Source: Veillonella rodentium
GTDB taxonomy: Bacteria > Bacillota > Negativicutes > Veillonellales > Veillonellaceae
DNA: 64,000 bases
Direction: 5' to 3'
NCBI RefSeq assembly: GCF_900187285.1
Contig: NZ_LT906470.1
Span: 479,501-543,500, forward strand
Below the pieces are notes generated by a model. It was not told where the DNA came from. It did not search any database and saw nothing but the letters and a program-made list of their open reading frames with translations. Of this stretch, positions 1-8,128 are shown in pieces. Position numbers and translations under genes: made by a program. The first letter of the stretch is position 1. Every line of letters starts with the position of its first letter.

Positions 1-2
1 AT

Positions 3-560
3 AAGGCTGAGGATGCATCGGATACGCGTTCCAACTCCGGTATCTTGCGGATATGCCTGGTGTTGGGTACATCGTGGACCAGCAAGGAATGGCCTCAGGA
101 CAAGTGGTATTCTCTTGTGGAGTCATTACGATACAGAGCGAATTTCATATGTCTTGGCGGTGAAAAAGAAGCGGAGCAGTATGCACCTTTTATAGAAACT
201 ATAAGAGCGACGGATATGAAACACATCGTACAGGATATGATGGGGCACACATCGCTGGAGGAACTGGGTGCAATCATTGCTAAGAGCGATGTTGTTGTCA
301 GTGCCGATACGGGAGCGCTTCATATGGCGCTAGCCCTTGGGAAACCCGCTGTTGCACTGTTCGGCCCTACAAATCCGAACATTTGGGGCCCTTTAACCGG
401 TCATTATAGGGTGTTGGTTAATGATACGCTGGATTGCTTAGGCTGTCGGAAACGGCGCTGTCCGAAACCGGCACAGTACTGCATGTCCGGTATTGATTCG
501 ATACGGGTGAAAAAAGCAATTATGGAATTGATAGGAGAGGTTAAATATGGCAAAGATTAA
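3..560 (+). CDS. ADP-heptose:LPS heptosyltransferase-like glycosyltransferase (GT9), 5' partial
   Basis: C-terminal part of a glycosyltransferase family 9 protein. The frame is open from base 3, so the true start lies upstream of the window. The sequence shows the C-terminal nucleotide-sugar domain: a Rossmann opening (VLGTSWTSKEWP), a conserved SADTGALHMALALG segment that in this family contacts the ADP-sugar, and GPTNPNIWGP after it. A late Cys cluster (CLGC...CP...C) is visible. Family members add heptose to the lipopolysaccharide inner core at the cytoplasmic face, which fits a diderm cell. The acceptor cannot be told from this fragment. The next gene overlaps its end by 14 bases. Confidence 0.85.
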   Translation, partial: KAEDASDTRSNSGILRICLVLGTSWTSKEWPQDKWYSLVESLRYRANFICLGGEKEAEQYAPFIETIRATDMKHIVQDMMGHTSLEELGAIIAKSDVVVSADTGALHMALALGKPAVALFGPTNPNIWGPLTGHYRVLVNDTLDCLGCRKRRCPKPAQYCMSGIDSIRVKKAIMELIGEVKYGKD

Positions 561-867
561 AATACAAAAAGGCTTATCCGATGCGGATATGATGAAACAT
601 TTCAAAGCTGATGATAATTTTGAAGAAACGATGTTCGATATGGAACGCGTCGCGAATAAACCGACTATTCATCAGAGCACAAAGCGGAAAGAAGATTCTT
701 TCTATCGTGAATTTTTGACGGAAAAGGTGGAAACGTTGATCGGTAAAATGCTTCTCGATATTAAGATGGAATATTTTAAAGAAGGCGAGGGTGCCTTTTC
801 GATTCAGGTAAAGCGCGATGGAAAAAATATCGTGCTTGAAACGGCGCCTAAGAAGGTTAAGCCTTAA
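547..867 (+). CDS. small conserved hypothetical protein
   Basis: 106 residues, lysine- and acid-rich, with no signal peptide or membrane segment. The start ATG has GGAG a few bases upstream and overlaps the end of the glycosyltransferase gene by 14 bases, so the two are probably translationally coupled. A central segment (FYREFLTEKVETLIGKML) looks helical. I do not recognise the family. A strong terminator follows at 899-932, marking this as the last gene of the LPS-related operon. Confidence 0.75.
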   Translation: MAKIKIQKGLSDADMMKHFKADDNFEETMFDMERVANKPTIHQSTKRKEDSFYREFLTEKVETLIGKMLLDIKMEYFKEGEGAFSIQVKRDGKNIVLETAPKKVKP

Positions 868-898
868 TGCGACCTGAAAAGTGAAAATATATACGCGT

Positions 899-932
899 AG
901 GTCCCGTGATATGTATATCATAGGACCTTTTT
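899..932 (+). terminator. Rho-independent terminator
   Basis: Stem AGGTCC/GGACCT, extended by an inner TGATA/TATCA pairing, followed by five T. It closes the operon ending at 867. Confidence 0.85.
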
Positions 933-1237
933 GTATATTTATGAATCACAGCAAAATGAGCAATATATTAATAAAAGTGATGAGCTTATAAGCAAACCGA
1001 TATGTTTCGGTAAACTACATTAAAAAATACCGATATAAATAAATTCTCAGCCACTAATAACTAAAAATTATTTCGAAATAATTTTTGGTTTATTATTAAA
1101 AACAGGAATTATACTAAATATGTATTGTTTAAACATACAAGATGATCACTAGGGTTTCAGTGGATTGATGTGATTTATGTCACGAATATGAGCCGAGTAA
1201 ATCGGAGAATTTATGATTAAATAGCATAACATAGTTG
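933..1237. other. AT-rich intergenic stretch with a 24-bp perfect palindrome
   Basis: No coding frame of note. The visible structure is a perfect 24-bp palindrome at 1063-1086 with half-site AAAAATTATTTC and core TTTCGAAA, about 150 bp upstream of the promoter at 1238. It could be an operator or a hairpin. Confidence 0.6.
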
Positions 1238-1266
1238 TTGACAAAGAATTTTATAAGTAGTCTAAT
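1238..1266 (+). promoter_or_regulatory. sigma-70-type promoter for the carboxyltransferase gene
   Basis: TTGACA (1238-1243), 17-bp spacer, TCTAAT (1261-1266). Predicted start near 1273, giving a 5' leader of about 135 nt before the ATG at 1408. Confidence 0.75.
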
Positions 1267-1275
1267 ATAAGTATG

Positions 1276-1322
1276 CTACAACGATTTGTAGAGTGTTTCA
1301 TCTACATGTGTAGAGACTACAA
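1276..1322 (+). promoter_or_regulatory. leader with alternating complementary CTACA/TGTAG segments
   Basis: Five short segments alternate: CTACAA (1276), TTGTAGA (1286), TCTACA (1301), TGTAGA (1309) and CTACAA (1317). Each can pair with either neighbour, so mutually exclusive hairpins are possible in the RNA leader. The ligand or factor is unknown. Confidence 0.45.
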
Positions 1323-1407
1323 AAAACGTTGGTAAATAGGTGTGAGATAGACATTTTGTGAATGCATAAAATTACATTTACAAACTATTTCGAAGTGGAG
1401 GATTAAC

Positions 1408-2760
1408 ATGGCTAAAAAATTAAGAATTTGCGAAACCGTTCTTCGTGACGGTCATCAATCTATTTTGGCAACGCGTATGCGCTACGAACAAATGGAACCG
1501 GTGCTCGGTCTTTTAGATGATATTGGTTATGAAGCTCTTGAATGTTGGGGCGGCGCTACGTATGACAGCTGTCTTCGTTTCTTGAATGAAGATCCATGGG
1601 AACGCCTTCGCAAATTGAAAGCTAATTTGAAAAATACCCCATTGCAAATGTTGCTTCGCGGTCAAAACTTGTTGGGCTACAAACACTACTCCGATGACGT
1701 AGTGGAAGCATTCTGTAATGCGGCTGTAAAAAATGGTATCGACCGCATCCGTATTTTTGATGCATTGAACGACCCTCGCAACATGGAAGCCGCTATCAAG
1801 TATTCCAAAAAAGCCGGTGCTCATGTTCAGTCCGCTATGGTTTACACTATTTCTCCTGTACATACAACTGAAAGCTTCTTGAAAGTTGCTGAAACATTGG
1901 TGGAAATGGGGACTGATTCCCTTTGTATCAAAGATATGTCCGGTTTGTTAGGACCTGCTGATGCATATGATTTGGTATCTACTTTCAAAAAACGTTTCGG
2001 TGAATTGCCAATCGACTTGCACAGCCATTTCACTTGCGGTCTTGCAAGCACAACATACTGGGAAGCTGCTAAAGCAGGTGTGGATATCATCGATACTGCT
2101 ATTTCTCCATTCGCTCATGCAACTAGCCAACCGGCTACTGAAACTATGATTGAAATGTTCAAAGGCACTGAATGGGATCTTGGCCTTGACCTTGATAAAT
2201 ACATTCCGTTGGTTGATCATTTCCGTAAAGTTAAACAACAAATCGCTGAAGAATTCAACTTGAAACCAGCTAGTGATGTAATCCCGGCTGTTCGTCGTTA
2301 TCAGATTCCTGGCGGCATGTTGTCCAACACTCAAAACCAATTGAACGAAATGGGTATGGGCGATCGTTTCTTCGACGTTATGGATGAAATGCCACGCGTT
2401 CGTGAAGACTTGGGTTACCCTCCATTGGTAACACCTACATCCCAAATCGTCGGTACAATGGCTATGATGAACGTTATGATGGGCGACCGTTATAAAATGG
2501 TTCCTAATGAAGTTAAAGACCTTGTACGCGGTAAATATGGTGCGTTACCTGGTACTATCTCCGATGATATTCGTCGTACTATTATCGGTGATGAAGAACC
2601 TATCACTTGCCGTCCTGCAGATCTTATCGAACCTGAATTGGAAGGTTACCGTCAAGATTTGGCTTCCAAAGGCTACAACGGTATCACTGATGAAGACGTA
2701 TTGACTTACGCTATGTTCCCAGAAGTTGCAATTAACTTCTTCGATGCTAATCGTCGTTAA
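1408..2760 (+). CDS. biotin-dependent carboxyltransferase subunit (oxaloacetate decarboxylase alpha / pyruvate carboxylase B type), without biotin domain
   Basis: 450-residue DRE-TIM carboxyltransferase. Motif RDGHQS at residues 13-18, a CIKD motif near 173-176 holding the lysine that is carbamylated in this family, and the metal-binding HSH at 205-207. It transfers CO2 between biotin and pyruvate/oxaloacetate (or, in the transcarboxylase 5S relative, between methylmalonyl-CoA chemistry and pyruvate). The usual fused biotinyl domain is absent: the protein ends about 150 residues short of full-length OadA, so the biotin carrier must be a separate protein encoded elsewhere. RBS GGAGG precedes the ATG. 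The gene stands alone between its own promoter and a terminator. Codon use favours a restricted set, as in highly expressed genes. The exact role within oxaloacetate, pyruvate or methylmalonyl carboxyl transfer is not settled by the sequence. Confidence 0.88.
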   Translation: MAKKLRICETVLRDGHQSILATRMRYEQMEPVLGLLDDIGYEALECWGGATYDSCLRFLNEDPWERLRKLKANLKNTPLQMLLRGQNLLGYKHYSDDVVEAFCNAAVKNGIDRIRIFDALNDPRNMEAAIKYSKKAGAHVQSAMVYTISPVHTTESFLKVAETLVEMGTDSLCIKDMSGLLGPADAYDLVSTFKKRFGELPIDLHSHFTCGLASTTYWEAAKAGVDIIDTAISPFAHATSQPATETMIEMFKGTEWDLGLDLDKYIPLVDHFRKVKQQIAEEFNLKPASDVIPAVRRYQIPGGMLSNTQNQLNEMGMGDRFFDVMDEMPRVREDLGYPPLVTPTSQIVGTMAMMNVMMGDRYKMVPNEVKDLVRGKYGALPGTISDDIRRTIIGDEEPITCRPADLIEPELEGYRQDLASKGYNGITDEDVLTYAMFPEVAINFFDANRR

Positions 2761-2770
2761 TCAAAATATA

Positions 2771-2798
2771 AAGAGGATTCTTCGGAATCCTCTTTTTG
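2771..2798 (+). terminator. Rho-independent terminator
   Basis: Perfect 9-bp stem AGAGGATTC/GAATCCTCT with a TTCG tetraloop and five T. Confidence 0.95.
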
Positions 2799-2978
2799 TT
2801 TGTCGACGTCTAAGAACATTTTTGACATAATGGTATTTTATACATCTCCTGTTTATTAATGAGTAATAAGCTATAAGTAATTATTATGGGGCATTTTTTA
2901 CGTTTGTACTTGCTTTAAATATTCAAAATAGCGTAAACTATAAGGAGTATCTACTATTTATGATATTGAGGTAGCCCT

Positions 2979-4322
2979 GTGAATTTACAAATTCGAATTT
3001 GGATATCCAATGTTGTGCTGTTTGTAGTACCTATTTTAATTGCATTTATATTATTTTTGCTTTATTTTACAGGTCTGCGCATATTGGCTAATGCTGGTTA
3101 CTATTTGCGTATTGAACAGGAACAGCAGTTCAAAAGTGTAAGTCGTATTGCTGAAACGATTACTTTTTATGGATTAGAAAATAATCTCATAGACACATTG
3201 GTTAAACCTAGCTATAGTCTGCTGGACCCGAAAGAAGTTTACGTGGAAGTTATGGATCAAGGAGCCCTGGTGTATCACTATGGTAATCCGCAGATTTATA
3301 GTGCTTCCGCTATTGTTGGACTTATTGATGTGAACCCTGAATTACAGGGCATTGTGTATCAGTCCAATAATACCTTCGTTTATGAAATGAGAAAATATGA
3401 TTCGCATCATTCTTATGTGTATCATATTGCGATTAAGCGTGCCACTAACGGTAGTGACAGCTTGATGGAGTCTGTATCTTTCTACATCATTATCGTAGCC
3501 AGCCTGCTTTTCATTATCACATTCTTCGCCATTAACAGGTTTGTCACGAAGTTTATCATGATTCATGTTAAGAACATGACGAAGTCGTTACAGCTGGCGA
3601 ATCAGCAGATTGAAGTCGAGCAGGAGCAGCAGAAAGAACTGCTTGCCGGAATTTCTCATGATATTCGAACTCCGTTGACGGCCATTAAGGCGTATGCAGA
3701 AGGGGTGCGTGACGGTATTGCACCTACGGAAGAGCAGCAAAAACGCTATATGGGTATCATATTGAAACGTGCCAATGATTTAGATTCTATGTTGGAGGAA
3801 CTATTCCTTATTACCACATTGAATTATAAGAAGGAATCTCGTCCATCCGAGCGTATTGAGCTGGGACAGTATGTACGGGATTTTGTGGAAGATCATTTGG
3901 CGCCATACAAGGCTCGCGGCATCGATATTCAGTATCGCATCGTCACAGATTCGGCATATATCAATGCGAATCCGCAATTGCTGCAGCGTGTATTACAGAA
4001 TGTACTGAATAATAGTGCTAAATACAAAATGGCTGATATCGGTCATTGTGTTATTGATGTGAACAGCGATGAGGACTATGTCTATTGTGTCATCAGTGAT
4101 GACGGTCCGGGAGTGCCTCCTGAATCATTAGAACGGTTGATGCGTCCATTTTATCGTGTCGATTCGTCCCGTACGAATCCGCAGGAGGGTAGTGGCCTCG
4201 GGTTGTCGATCATTCGAAGAATTATGGAAATCTTTGAAGGCAGAGTGGTTATTGAAAATGTTAGACCTCATGGTCTACGTGTTATATTAGAGTTCCCTAA
4301 GCAAGGAGAAAAACATGAGTGA
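2979..4322 (+). CDS. membrane sensor histidine kinase
   Basis: 447 residues with a GTG start preceded by GAGG. Order: TM1 (about 10-34), an extracytoplasmic sensor loop of about 130 residues, TM2 (about 168-190), a HAMP-like linker, a HisKA dimerisation helix with GISHDIRTPL (phospho-acceptor His227), then an HATPase_c domain with an N box (NVLNNSAKY), DDGPGVP and GSGLGLSI. It autophosphorylates on His and hands the phosphate to the response regulator encoded next. Its stop overlaps the regulator's start by 8 bases, so they are translationally coupled. The stimulus is unknown; the HtrA protease gene downstream suggests envelope stress. Confidence 0.92.
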   Translation: MNLQIRIWISNVVLFVVPILIAFILFLLYFTGLRILANAGYYLRIEQEQQFKSVSRIAETITFYGLENNLIDTLVKPSYSLLDPKEVYVEVMDQGALVYHYGNPQIYSASAIVGLIDVNPELQGIVYQSNNTFVYEMRKYDSHHSYVYHIAIKRATNGSDSLMESVSFYIIIVASLLFIITFFAINRFVTKFIMIHVKNMTKSLQLANQQIEVEQEQQKELLAGISHDIRTPLTAIKAYAEGVRDGIAPTEEQQKRYMGIILKRANDLDSMLEELFLITTLNYKKESRPSERIELGQYVRDFVEDHLAPYKARGIDIQYRIVTDSAYINANPQLLQRVLQNVLNNSAKYKMADIGHCVIDVNSDEDYVYCVISDDGPGVPPESLERLMRPFYRVDSSRTNPQEGSGLGLSIIRRIMEIFEGRVVIENVRPHGLRVILEFPKQGEKHE

Positions 4323-5004
4323 ACATATCTTAATTATTGAAGACGATTTGGATATTGCCAACATTGAGCGGGATTATCTAATGGTAGCAGGGTATGAAGT
4401 GACGGTTATGAATAACGGTACCGATGGTATTGAAGCCGCTTTAAATACACCTGTAGATCTCATTATTTTGGATGTTATGCTACCTGAAATGGATGGCTTT
4501 GAAGTATGCCGTCAAATTCGTGATAAGGTACGTGTTCCTATTGTAATGGTGACGGCTCGTCTTGATGATATTGATAAAATTCGTGGCTTAGGGGTCGGTG
4601 CGGATGATTATATTGAAAAACCGTTCTCTCCATCCGTATTGATCGCTAAGATTAAAGCGATGTTGGCACAATATAAACGCTTGACGGAAAAAGACGCTAT
4701 GGAAACCAATGCGATTCAATCCGGAGAAATTCGTCTTGATCCTAAAATGATGAAGGTCTGGGTTAATGATAAGGAAGTACATCTCAAAAAGAAAGAATTT
4801 CAGCTGTTGGAATTCTTGATGCGTAATCGCGATATCGTATTCAGTAAAGAAGAATTATATTCTCGCGTTTGGGGGTTGGACTCCTACGGCGATTATGCTA
4901 CTGTTGCGGTACATATCAATCGCCTTCGTGAAGAAATCGAAGACAATCCGTCCGACAGTAAACATATCATTACGGTTTGGGGCGTTGGTTATAAATTTGT
5001 CTGA
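4315..5004 (+). CDS. OmpR/PhoB-family response regulator
   Basis: 229 residues. N-terminal receiver domain with acidic pocket (EDD at 9-11), phospho-acceptor Asp53 in ILDVMLPEMDG, a conserved Thr in MVTARL and Lys in EKPFSP. C-terminal winged helix (about 130-229) ending in WGVGYKFV, typical of the OmpR class. It is the partner of the overlapping kinase and should act as a cytoplasmic transcription regulator. No clear terminator follows directly; a candidate small RNA gene begins about 150 bp downstream. Confidence 0.93.
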   Translation: MSEHILIIEDDLDIANIERDYLMVAGYEVTVMNNGTDGIEAALNTPVDLIILDVMLPEMDGFEVCRQIRDKVRVPIVMVTARLDDIDKIRGLGVGADDYIEKPFSPSVLIAKIKAMLAQYKRLTEKDAMETNAIQSGEIRLDPKMMKVWVNDKEVHLKKKEFQLLEFLMRNRDIVFSKEELYSRVWGLDSYGDYATVAVHINRLREEIEDNPSDSKHIITVWGVGYKFV

Positions 5005-5124
5005 TGAACCGGAATGATGGTTAAATTGTAGATGCGATAAGCCTGATTGTTGAGCGCATATAAATTCATAAGAACTTATTATATAGATGTAATCAAACCT
5101 TTAAGAATATTTTATATTGCTACA

Positions 5125-5152
5125 TTGATAGTTTAACTGTTCGTTGTATACT
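5125..5152 (+). promoter_or_regulatory. promoter of candidate small RNA
   Basis: TTGATA (5125-5130), 16-bp spacer, TATACT (5147-5152). Predicted transcription start at about 5158-5160, exactly where a segment complementary to 5263-5270 begins. Confidence 0.55.
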
Positions 5153-5157
5153 ATGTA

Positions 5158-5330
5158 TGTAAGGATAAAAATTTGATTCTGGAAAAGTAATACACTAAAC
5201 TTCTCTCTCTTAATAAGTTCTCTCTCATACTTTTCCTGATCACATATACTCTCTCTCAACAGTCCTTACACTCTCAAGCTATATGCATAAAAGGCATTCG
5301 TTAGCGTCAGCTGATGAATGCCTTTTGTGT
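5158..5330 (+). ncRNA. candidate regulatory RNA with repeated CUCUCU tracts
   Basis: About 170 nt between a promoter and a terminator, with no plausible coding frame. The 5' end TGTAAGGA (5158-5165) is perfectly complementary to TCCTTACA (5263-5270), closing a multiloop. Inside it GGAAAAGTA (5181-5189) pairs with TACTTTTCC (5228-5236), whose loop carries two CTCTCTC tracts. A third tract (about 5248-5257) lies between the stems and a fourth, shorter one follows at 5270. The terminator hairpin AAAAGGCATTC/GAATGCCTTTT (5289-5326) ends it. Unpaired UCUCUC is complementary to GAGAG-type Shine-Dalgarno sequences, so translation control by base pairing is a natural guess. No known RNA family is recognised. 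Confidence 0.55.
5289..5330 (+). terminator. Rho-independent terminator of the candidate RNA
   Basis: Stem AAAAGGCATTC/GAATGCCTTTT with a 16-nt loop, followed by GTGTTTT. Confidence 0.75.
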
Positions 5331-5466
5331 TTTACGATTCTTATGTCGCAACGTAAAATATTGCAGTGTAAACTATTGAAATTTGAAATATTGCATTATG
5401 AAAGTTTGCGTACTATAATTAGTTCATCAAAGTTAGTTTTATAAAATTAAATATAAAGGAGAGATT

Positions 5467-6573
5467 ATGAATTTTTCAAAATATAAAAAAAGCATCATCG
5501 CCTGTATCCTGGCTTTGGGCATTGGATTAGGCGGGGGCTATTACTATTTCGGCAATCCGGCAGGAGGGGACCGGCCTACTGTACGGGAACAGACAAAGCA
5601 GACAAAACCGTTGACTGAAACCCGTAATACCTTTGTCGTACAGGCTGCCAAAAAATCGGGGCCTGCTGTAGTTGGCATTACTACGCAGGTATTTCAAAAA
5701 GATATCTTTAATCGCACGATTTATGCGGGGGAAGGCGTAGGGTCCGGTGTGCTCATCGATAATGACGGTCATATTGTTACGAACAATCACGTTGTGTCCG
5801 GCGCTAAAAATGGAGAGGTGACGGTATCGTTATCTGATGGCAGCACCGTAACAGGTACTGTTATCGGTACGGACCCGCAAACGGATTTGGCAGTTGTTAA
5901 AATTGCACCGCCTAAGGATATTAAGCCTATTGAAATCGGGGATTCCGACTCCTTACAGGTCGGGGAACCGGCTATTGCTATTGGTAACCCGTTGGGACTC
6001 GAATTTAAAGGTTCGGTTACGTCCGGTGTTATCAGTGCATTAGCGCGAACCATTGACGATCAGGGGCAACGCTTCCCGTTGATTCAAACGGATGCGGCTA
6101 TCAATCCGGGAAATTCCGGCGGTGCCCTTATCAATGCGGATGGCGAGTTAATCGGTATTAACAGTGCCAAAATTTCCAAAGAAGGCGTTGAAGGGATGGG
6201 CTTTGCGATTCCTATAAATTCCGCCAAGCCGATCATCGACTCTATTATCAAAAACGGTAAGGTTATACGTCCTTACCTCGGCGTATGGGCCGTGGATAAA
6301 CAGACGGCAGCGCGCAACAATGTGAGCTATGAAGGTGATGGACTTCTCGTCGTTCAATTGGATTATAACGGGCCTATGGCACAAGCGGGACTCGTAGAAG
6401 GCGATACGATTGATCAGATTGACGGAAAGGACGTCATAAATCTTATCGGATTAAAAGAGCAAATTGATTCTAAGAGTCCGGGAGATACGATTTTGGTATC
6501 CTATACTCATAACGGGCGTTCGAAGAGCACACAGGTTAAATTGGGGGCTGTAAGTTCTCAATCCGGTAATTAA
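5467..6573 (+). CDS. HtrA/DegP-type serine protease with one PDZ domain
   Basis: 368 residues. N-terminal signal anchor (about 9-28), a short linker, a trypsin-like protease domain with catalytic His108 (NNHVV), Asp140 (QTDLAVVKI) and Ser217 (GNSGG), then a single C-terminal PDZ domain (about 270-360). It degrades or refolds misfolded proteins outside the cytoplasmic membrane. RBS AAGGAGAG precedes the ATG. It lies downstream of a two-component system, an arrangement often seen where that system controls envelope quality, but its own promoter region is separate. Confidence 0.93.
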   Translation: MNFSKYKKSIIACILALGIGLGGGYYYFGNPAGGDRPTVREQTKQTKPLTETRNTFVVQAAKKSGPAVVGITTQVFQKDIFNRTIYAGEGVGSGVLIDNDGHIVTNNHVVSGAKNGEVTVSLSDGSTVTGTVIGTDPQTDLAVVKIAPPKDIKPIEIGDSDSLQVGEPAIAIGNPLGLEFKGSVTSGVISALARTIDDQGQRFPLIQTDAAINPGNSGGALINADGELIGINSAKISKEGVEGMGFAIPINSAKPIIDSIIKNGKVIRPYLGVWAVDKQTAARNNVSYEGDGLLVVQLDYNGPMAQAGLVEGDTIDQIDGKDVINLIGLKEQIDSKSPGDTILVSYTHNGRSKSTQVKLGAVSSQSGN

Positions 6574-6625
6574 GTTCTGATTAAATAGTGTTAAGAAGTA
6601 TCTGAATTGTAAATGATTTACATGG

Positions 6626-6690
6626 TCCTCTAAATGTGAAAAACATAGATAAAAACTGTGAATTCTCCATTTAGAGGATTATTATTTATA
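6626..6690 (+). terminator. terminator-like hairpin after htrA
   Basis: 11-bp stem TCCTCTAAATG/CATTTAGAGGA (6626-6636 and 6668-6678) with a long loop, followed by TTATTATTTAT. Confidence 0.65.
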
Positions 6691-6703
6691 TGTTGTATTT
6701 CAA

Positions 6704-6738
6704 AGTACCTTGCAATATATAGTACCTTGTGTTATAAT
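6704..6738 (+). promoter_or_regulatory. promoter with direct repeat, likely PadR operator
   Basis: TTGCAA (6710-6715), 17-bp spacer, TATAAT (6733-6738). The 9-bp repeat AGTACCTTG occurs at 6704-6712 and 6721-6729, overlapping the -35 box and filling the spacer. It is placed for autorepression by the PadR-family protein encoded downstream. Confidence 0.7.
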
Positions 6739-6813
6739 GTATTTGCTGATAGATAATGATGTCTATAAGTGAACTTTCACATTGCCTATGGGCACTGTCC
6801 AAGGGGAGGAACT

Positions 6814-7143
6814 ATGCAAGTTCAATTAAAAAAAGGTGTTATGGATATGCTCGTACTTGCATTGCTAACACAGAATGATTGCTATGGTTATGAAATTGTG
6901 AGTACGATTTCGGAGTATATTGAAATTTCGGAAGGTACTATATATCCATTGTTTAATCGATTAAAGAAAGAGAAGTACGTTGAAACGTACTTGAAAGAGT
7001 CGCCTACAGGACCATCGCGGAAGTATTATCACATTACGGCGGATGGGCGTATGGCCTATGCCAGAATGCGTCAGGAATGGGATGAATTTTCCGGTATTAT
7101 CAACATCCTGTTGAAAGGAGTCGACTATAATGACCAAAAATAA
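6814..7143 (+). CDS. PadR-family transcriptional regulator
   Basis: 109 residues from the ATG at 6814, chosen because GGGGAGG sits just upstream; a start 45 bases earlier is possible but has no RBS. Winged-helix PadR fold: an LVLALLTQNDCYGYEIV helix, ISEGTIYPLFNRLKKEKYVE recognition region, the wing around SRKYYHIT, and a short C-terminal dimerisation helix. It overlaps the DUF1700-type gene by 14 bases. In Firmicutes such pairs are autoregulated and respond to envelope stress; the small molecule bound, if any, is unknown. Confidence 0.9.
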   Translation: MQVQLKKGVMDMLVLALLTQNDCYGYEIVSTISEYIEISEGTIYPLFNRLKKEKYVETYLKESPTGPSRKYYHITADGRMAYARMRQEWDEFSGIINILLKGVDYNDQK

Positions 7144-7702
7144 TTTTTTAGAGGCATTGCGCAATATTTTTAAGAAAGCGCGCGTTGCCGATGTGGAAAG
7201 TATCATAGAAATCTATGAGGAGCATTTCGCTGCCGGTTATGAAAAGGGTTTGACCGACGGTGAAATTATAAAATCGTTGGGGACCCCAGAAGAAATCTAT
7301 GCATCCTATGTAGACGCGGGTATTATTACGGATACTTCGGGGCAGGACGGTGAAAGTAAAGCGATTAATATGCAGGCTCTTTATGAGCGTTTAGATGATT
7401 ATAGAGAACGGTTGTTACCTCAATTGCCGAGTATGGCCAAGAAGGCTTCCCGTACGCTATTGTTCATCGGCAGCATATTATCTTATATTGTAGGGGTTCT
7501 TATATTTATTATTACACCGGCTGTTTTGTATTTGTTGGGCATCTCCTGGCAGCCGTTTGAAAATGTGACGGCATTTCCCGCTTTGTCCATCGTTACGTTG
7601 GTTGCTTTAGGCGGCATGGGATTATTTGCCGGCCTTGTATGTATCTTTATTGGCACAGAACTGCGTGGCGTTCGTGAACGCTACTTCGGAAATTTGGACT
7701 GA
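7130..7702 (+). CDS. DUF1700-like membrane protein
   Basis: 190 residues. The N-terminal cytoplasmic helical region (about 1-65) contains the pattern typical of DUF1700 proteins (FLEALR...VADVESIIEIYEEHF...LGTPEEI). Two hydrophobic segments follow near 105-130 and 145-175. Its start overlaps the padR gene, so the two are co-translated. Function is unknown in general; coupling to PadR suggests a membrane partner in the same response. Confidence 0.8.
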   Translation: MTKNNFLEALRNIFKKARVADVESIIEIYEEHFAAGYEKGLTDGEIIKSLGTPEEIYASYVDAGIITDTSGQDGESKAINMQALYERLDDYRERLLPQLPSMAKKASRTLLFIGSILSYIVGVLIFIITPAVLYLLGISWQPFENVTAFPALSIVTLVALGGMGLFAGLVCIFIGTELRGVRERYFGNLD

Positions 7703-7711
7703 GGAGGGTTT

Positions 7712-8128
7712 ATGAGACGAATTATAATTGCGGCGATTCTCATGGTTATATGTGCCGTTGGTGCAACGACATCGTTTGTGGTCAATGATTTACCGAATTT
7801 CGGTGAATGGATGAAAACGAATGAACAACAGTTTAGACGACCTCCGAAACATGACGGCCCGCATAAGCATATGGATAAACCGATGATGGATGATCGGAAT
7901 CAAAAGGGGCCTCAGGACGGAATGCCTCCTAAGGAAAATCCTGGTCAAGGTCCTCAAAATGGTCCTCAAGGACAGCCAAACCCTCCACAAGGACCGGTGG
8001 CTCCGCCTCAAGGTCAGCCGAATGCACCTCAAGGTCCTATGAATGGAAATCAGCCTGATGGTGCCGTGCCTCCACAAGCATCCAATACGCAACAGGGGGC
8101 AGCACAACCGAATACACAGGCTCAGTAA
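7712..8128 (+). CDS. secreted or anchored Pro/Gln/Gly-rich protein
   Basis: 138 residues. Hydrophobic N-terminus (about 3-24, signal peptide or anchor), a His/Lys/Asp-rich stretch, then low-complexity PQG repeats (units such as GPQGQPNPPQGP) to the end. RBS GAGGAGG lies just ahead, 9 bases after the DUF1700-like gene, so it is the third gene of the padR operon. Low complexity prevents family assignment; an extended envelope-spanning segment is plausible. No homolog is recognised. Confidence 0.7.
   Translation: MRRIIIAAILMVICAVGATTSFVVNDLPNFGEWMKTNEQQFRRPPKHDGPHKHMDKPMMDDRNQKGPQDGMPPKENPGQGPQNGPQGQPNPPQGPVAPPQGQPNAPQGPMNGNQPDGAVPPQASNTQQGAAQPNTQAQ

Noticed and set aside
5200-5280. Repeated CTCTCTC tracts as a CRISPR or tandem repeat array
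   Set aside because: Spacing and flanks are irregular and units are too short; better explained as part of a candidate RNA.
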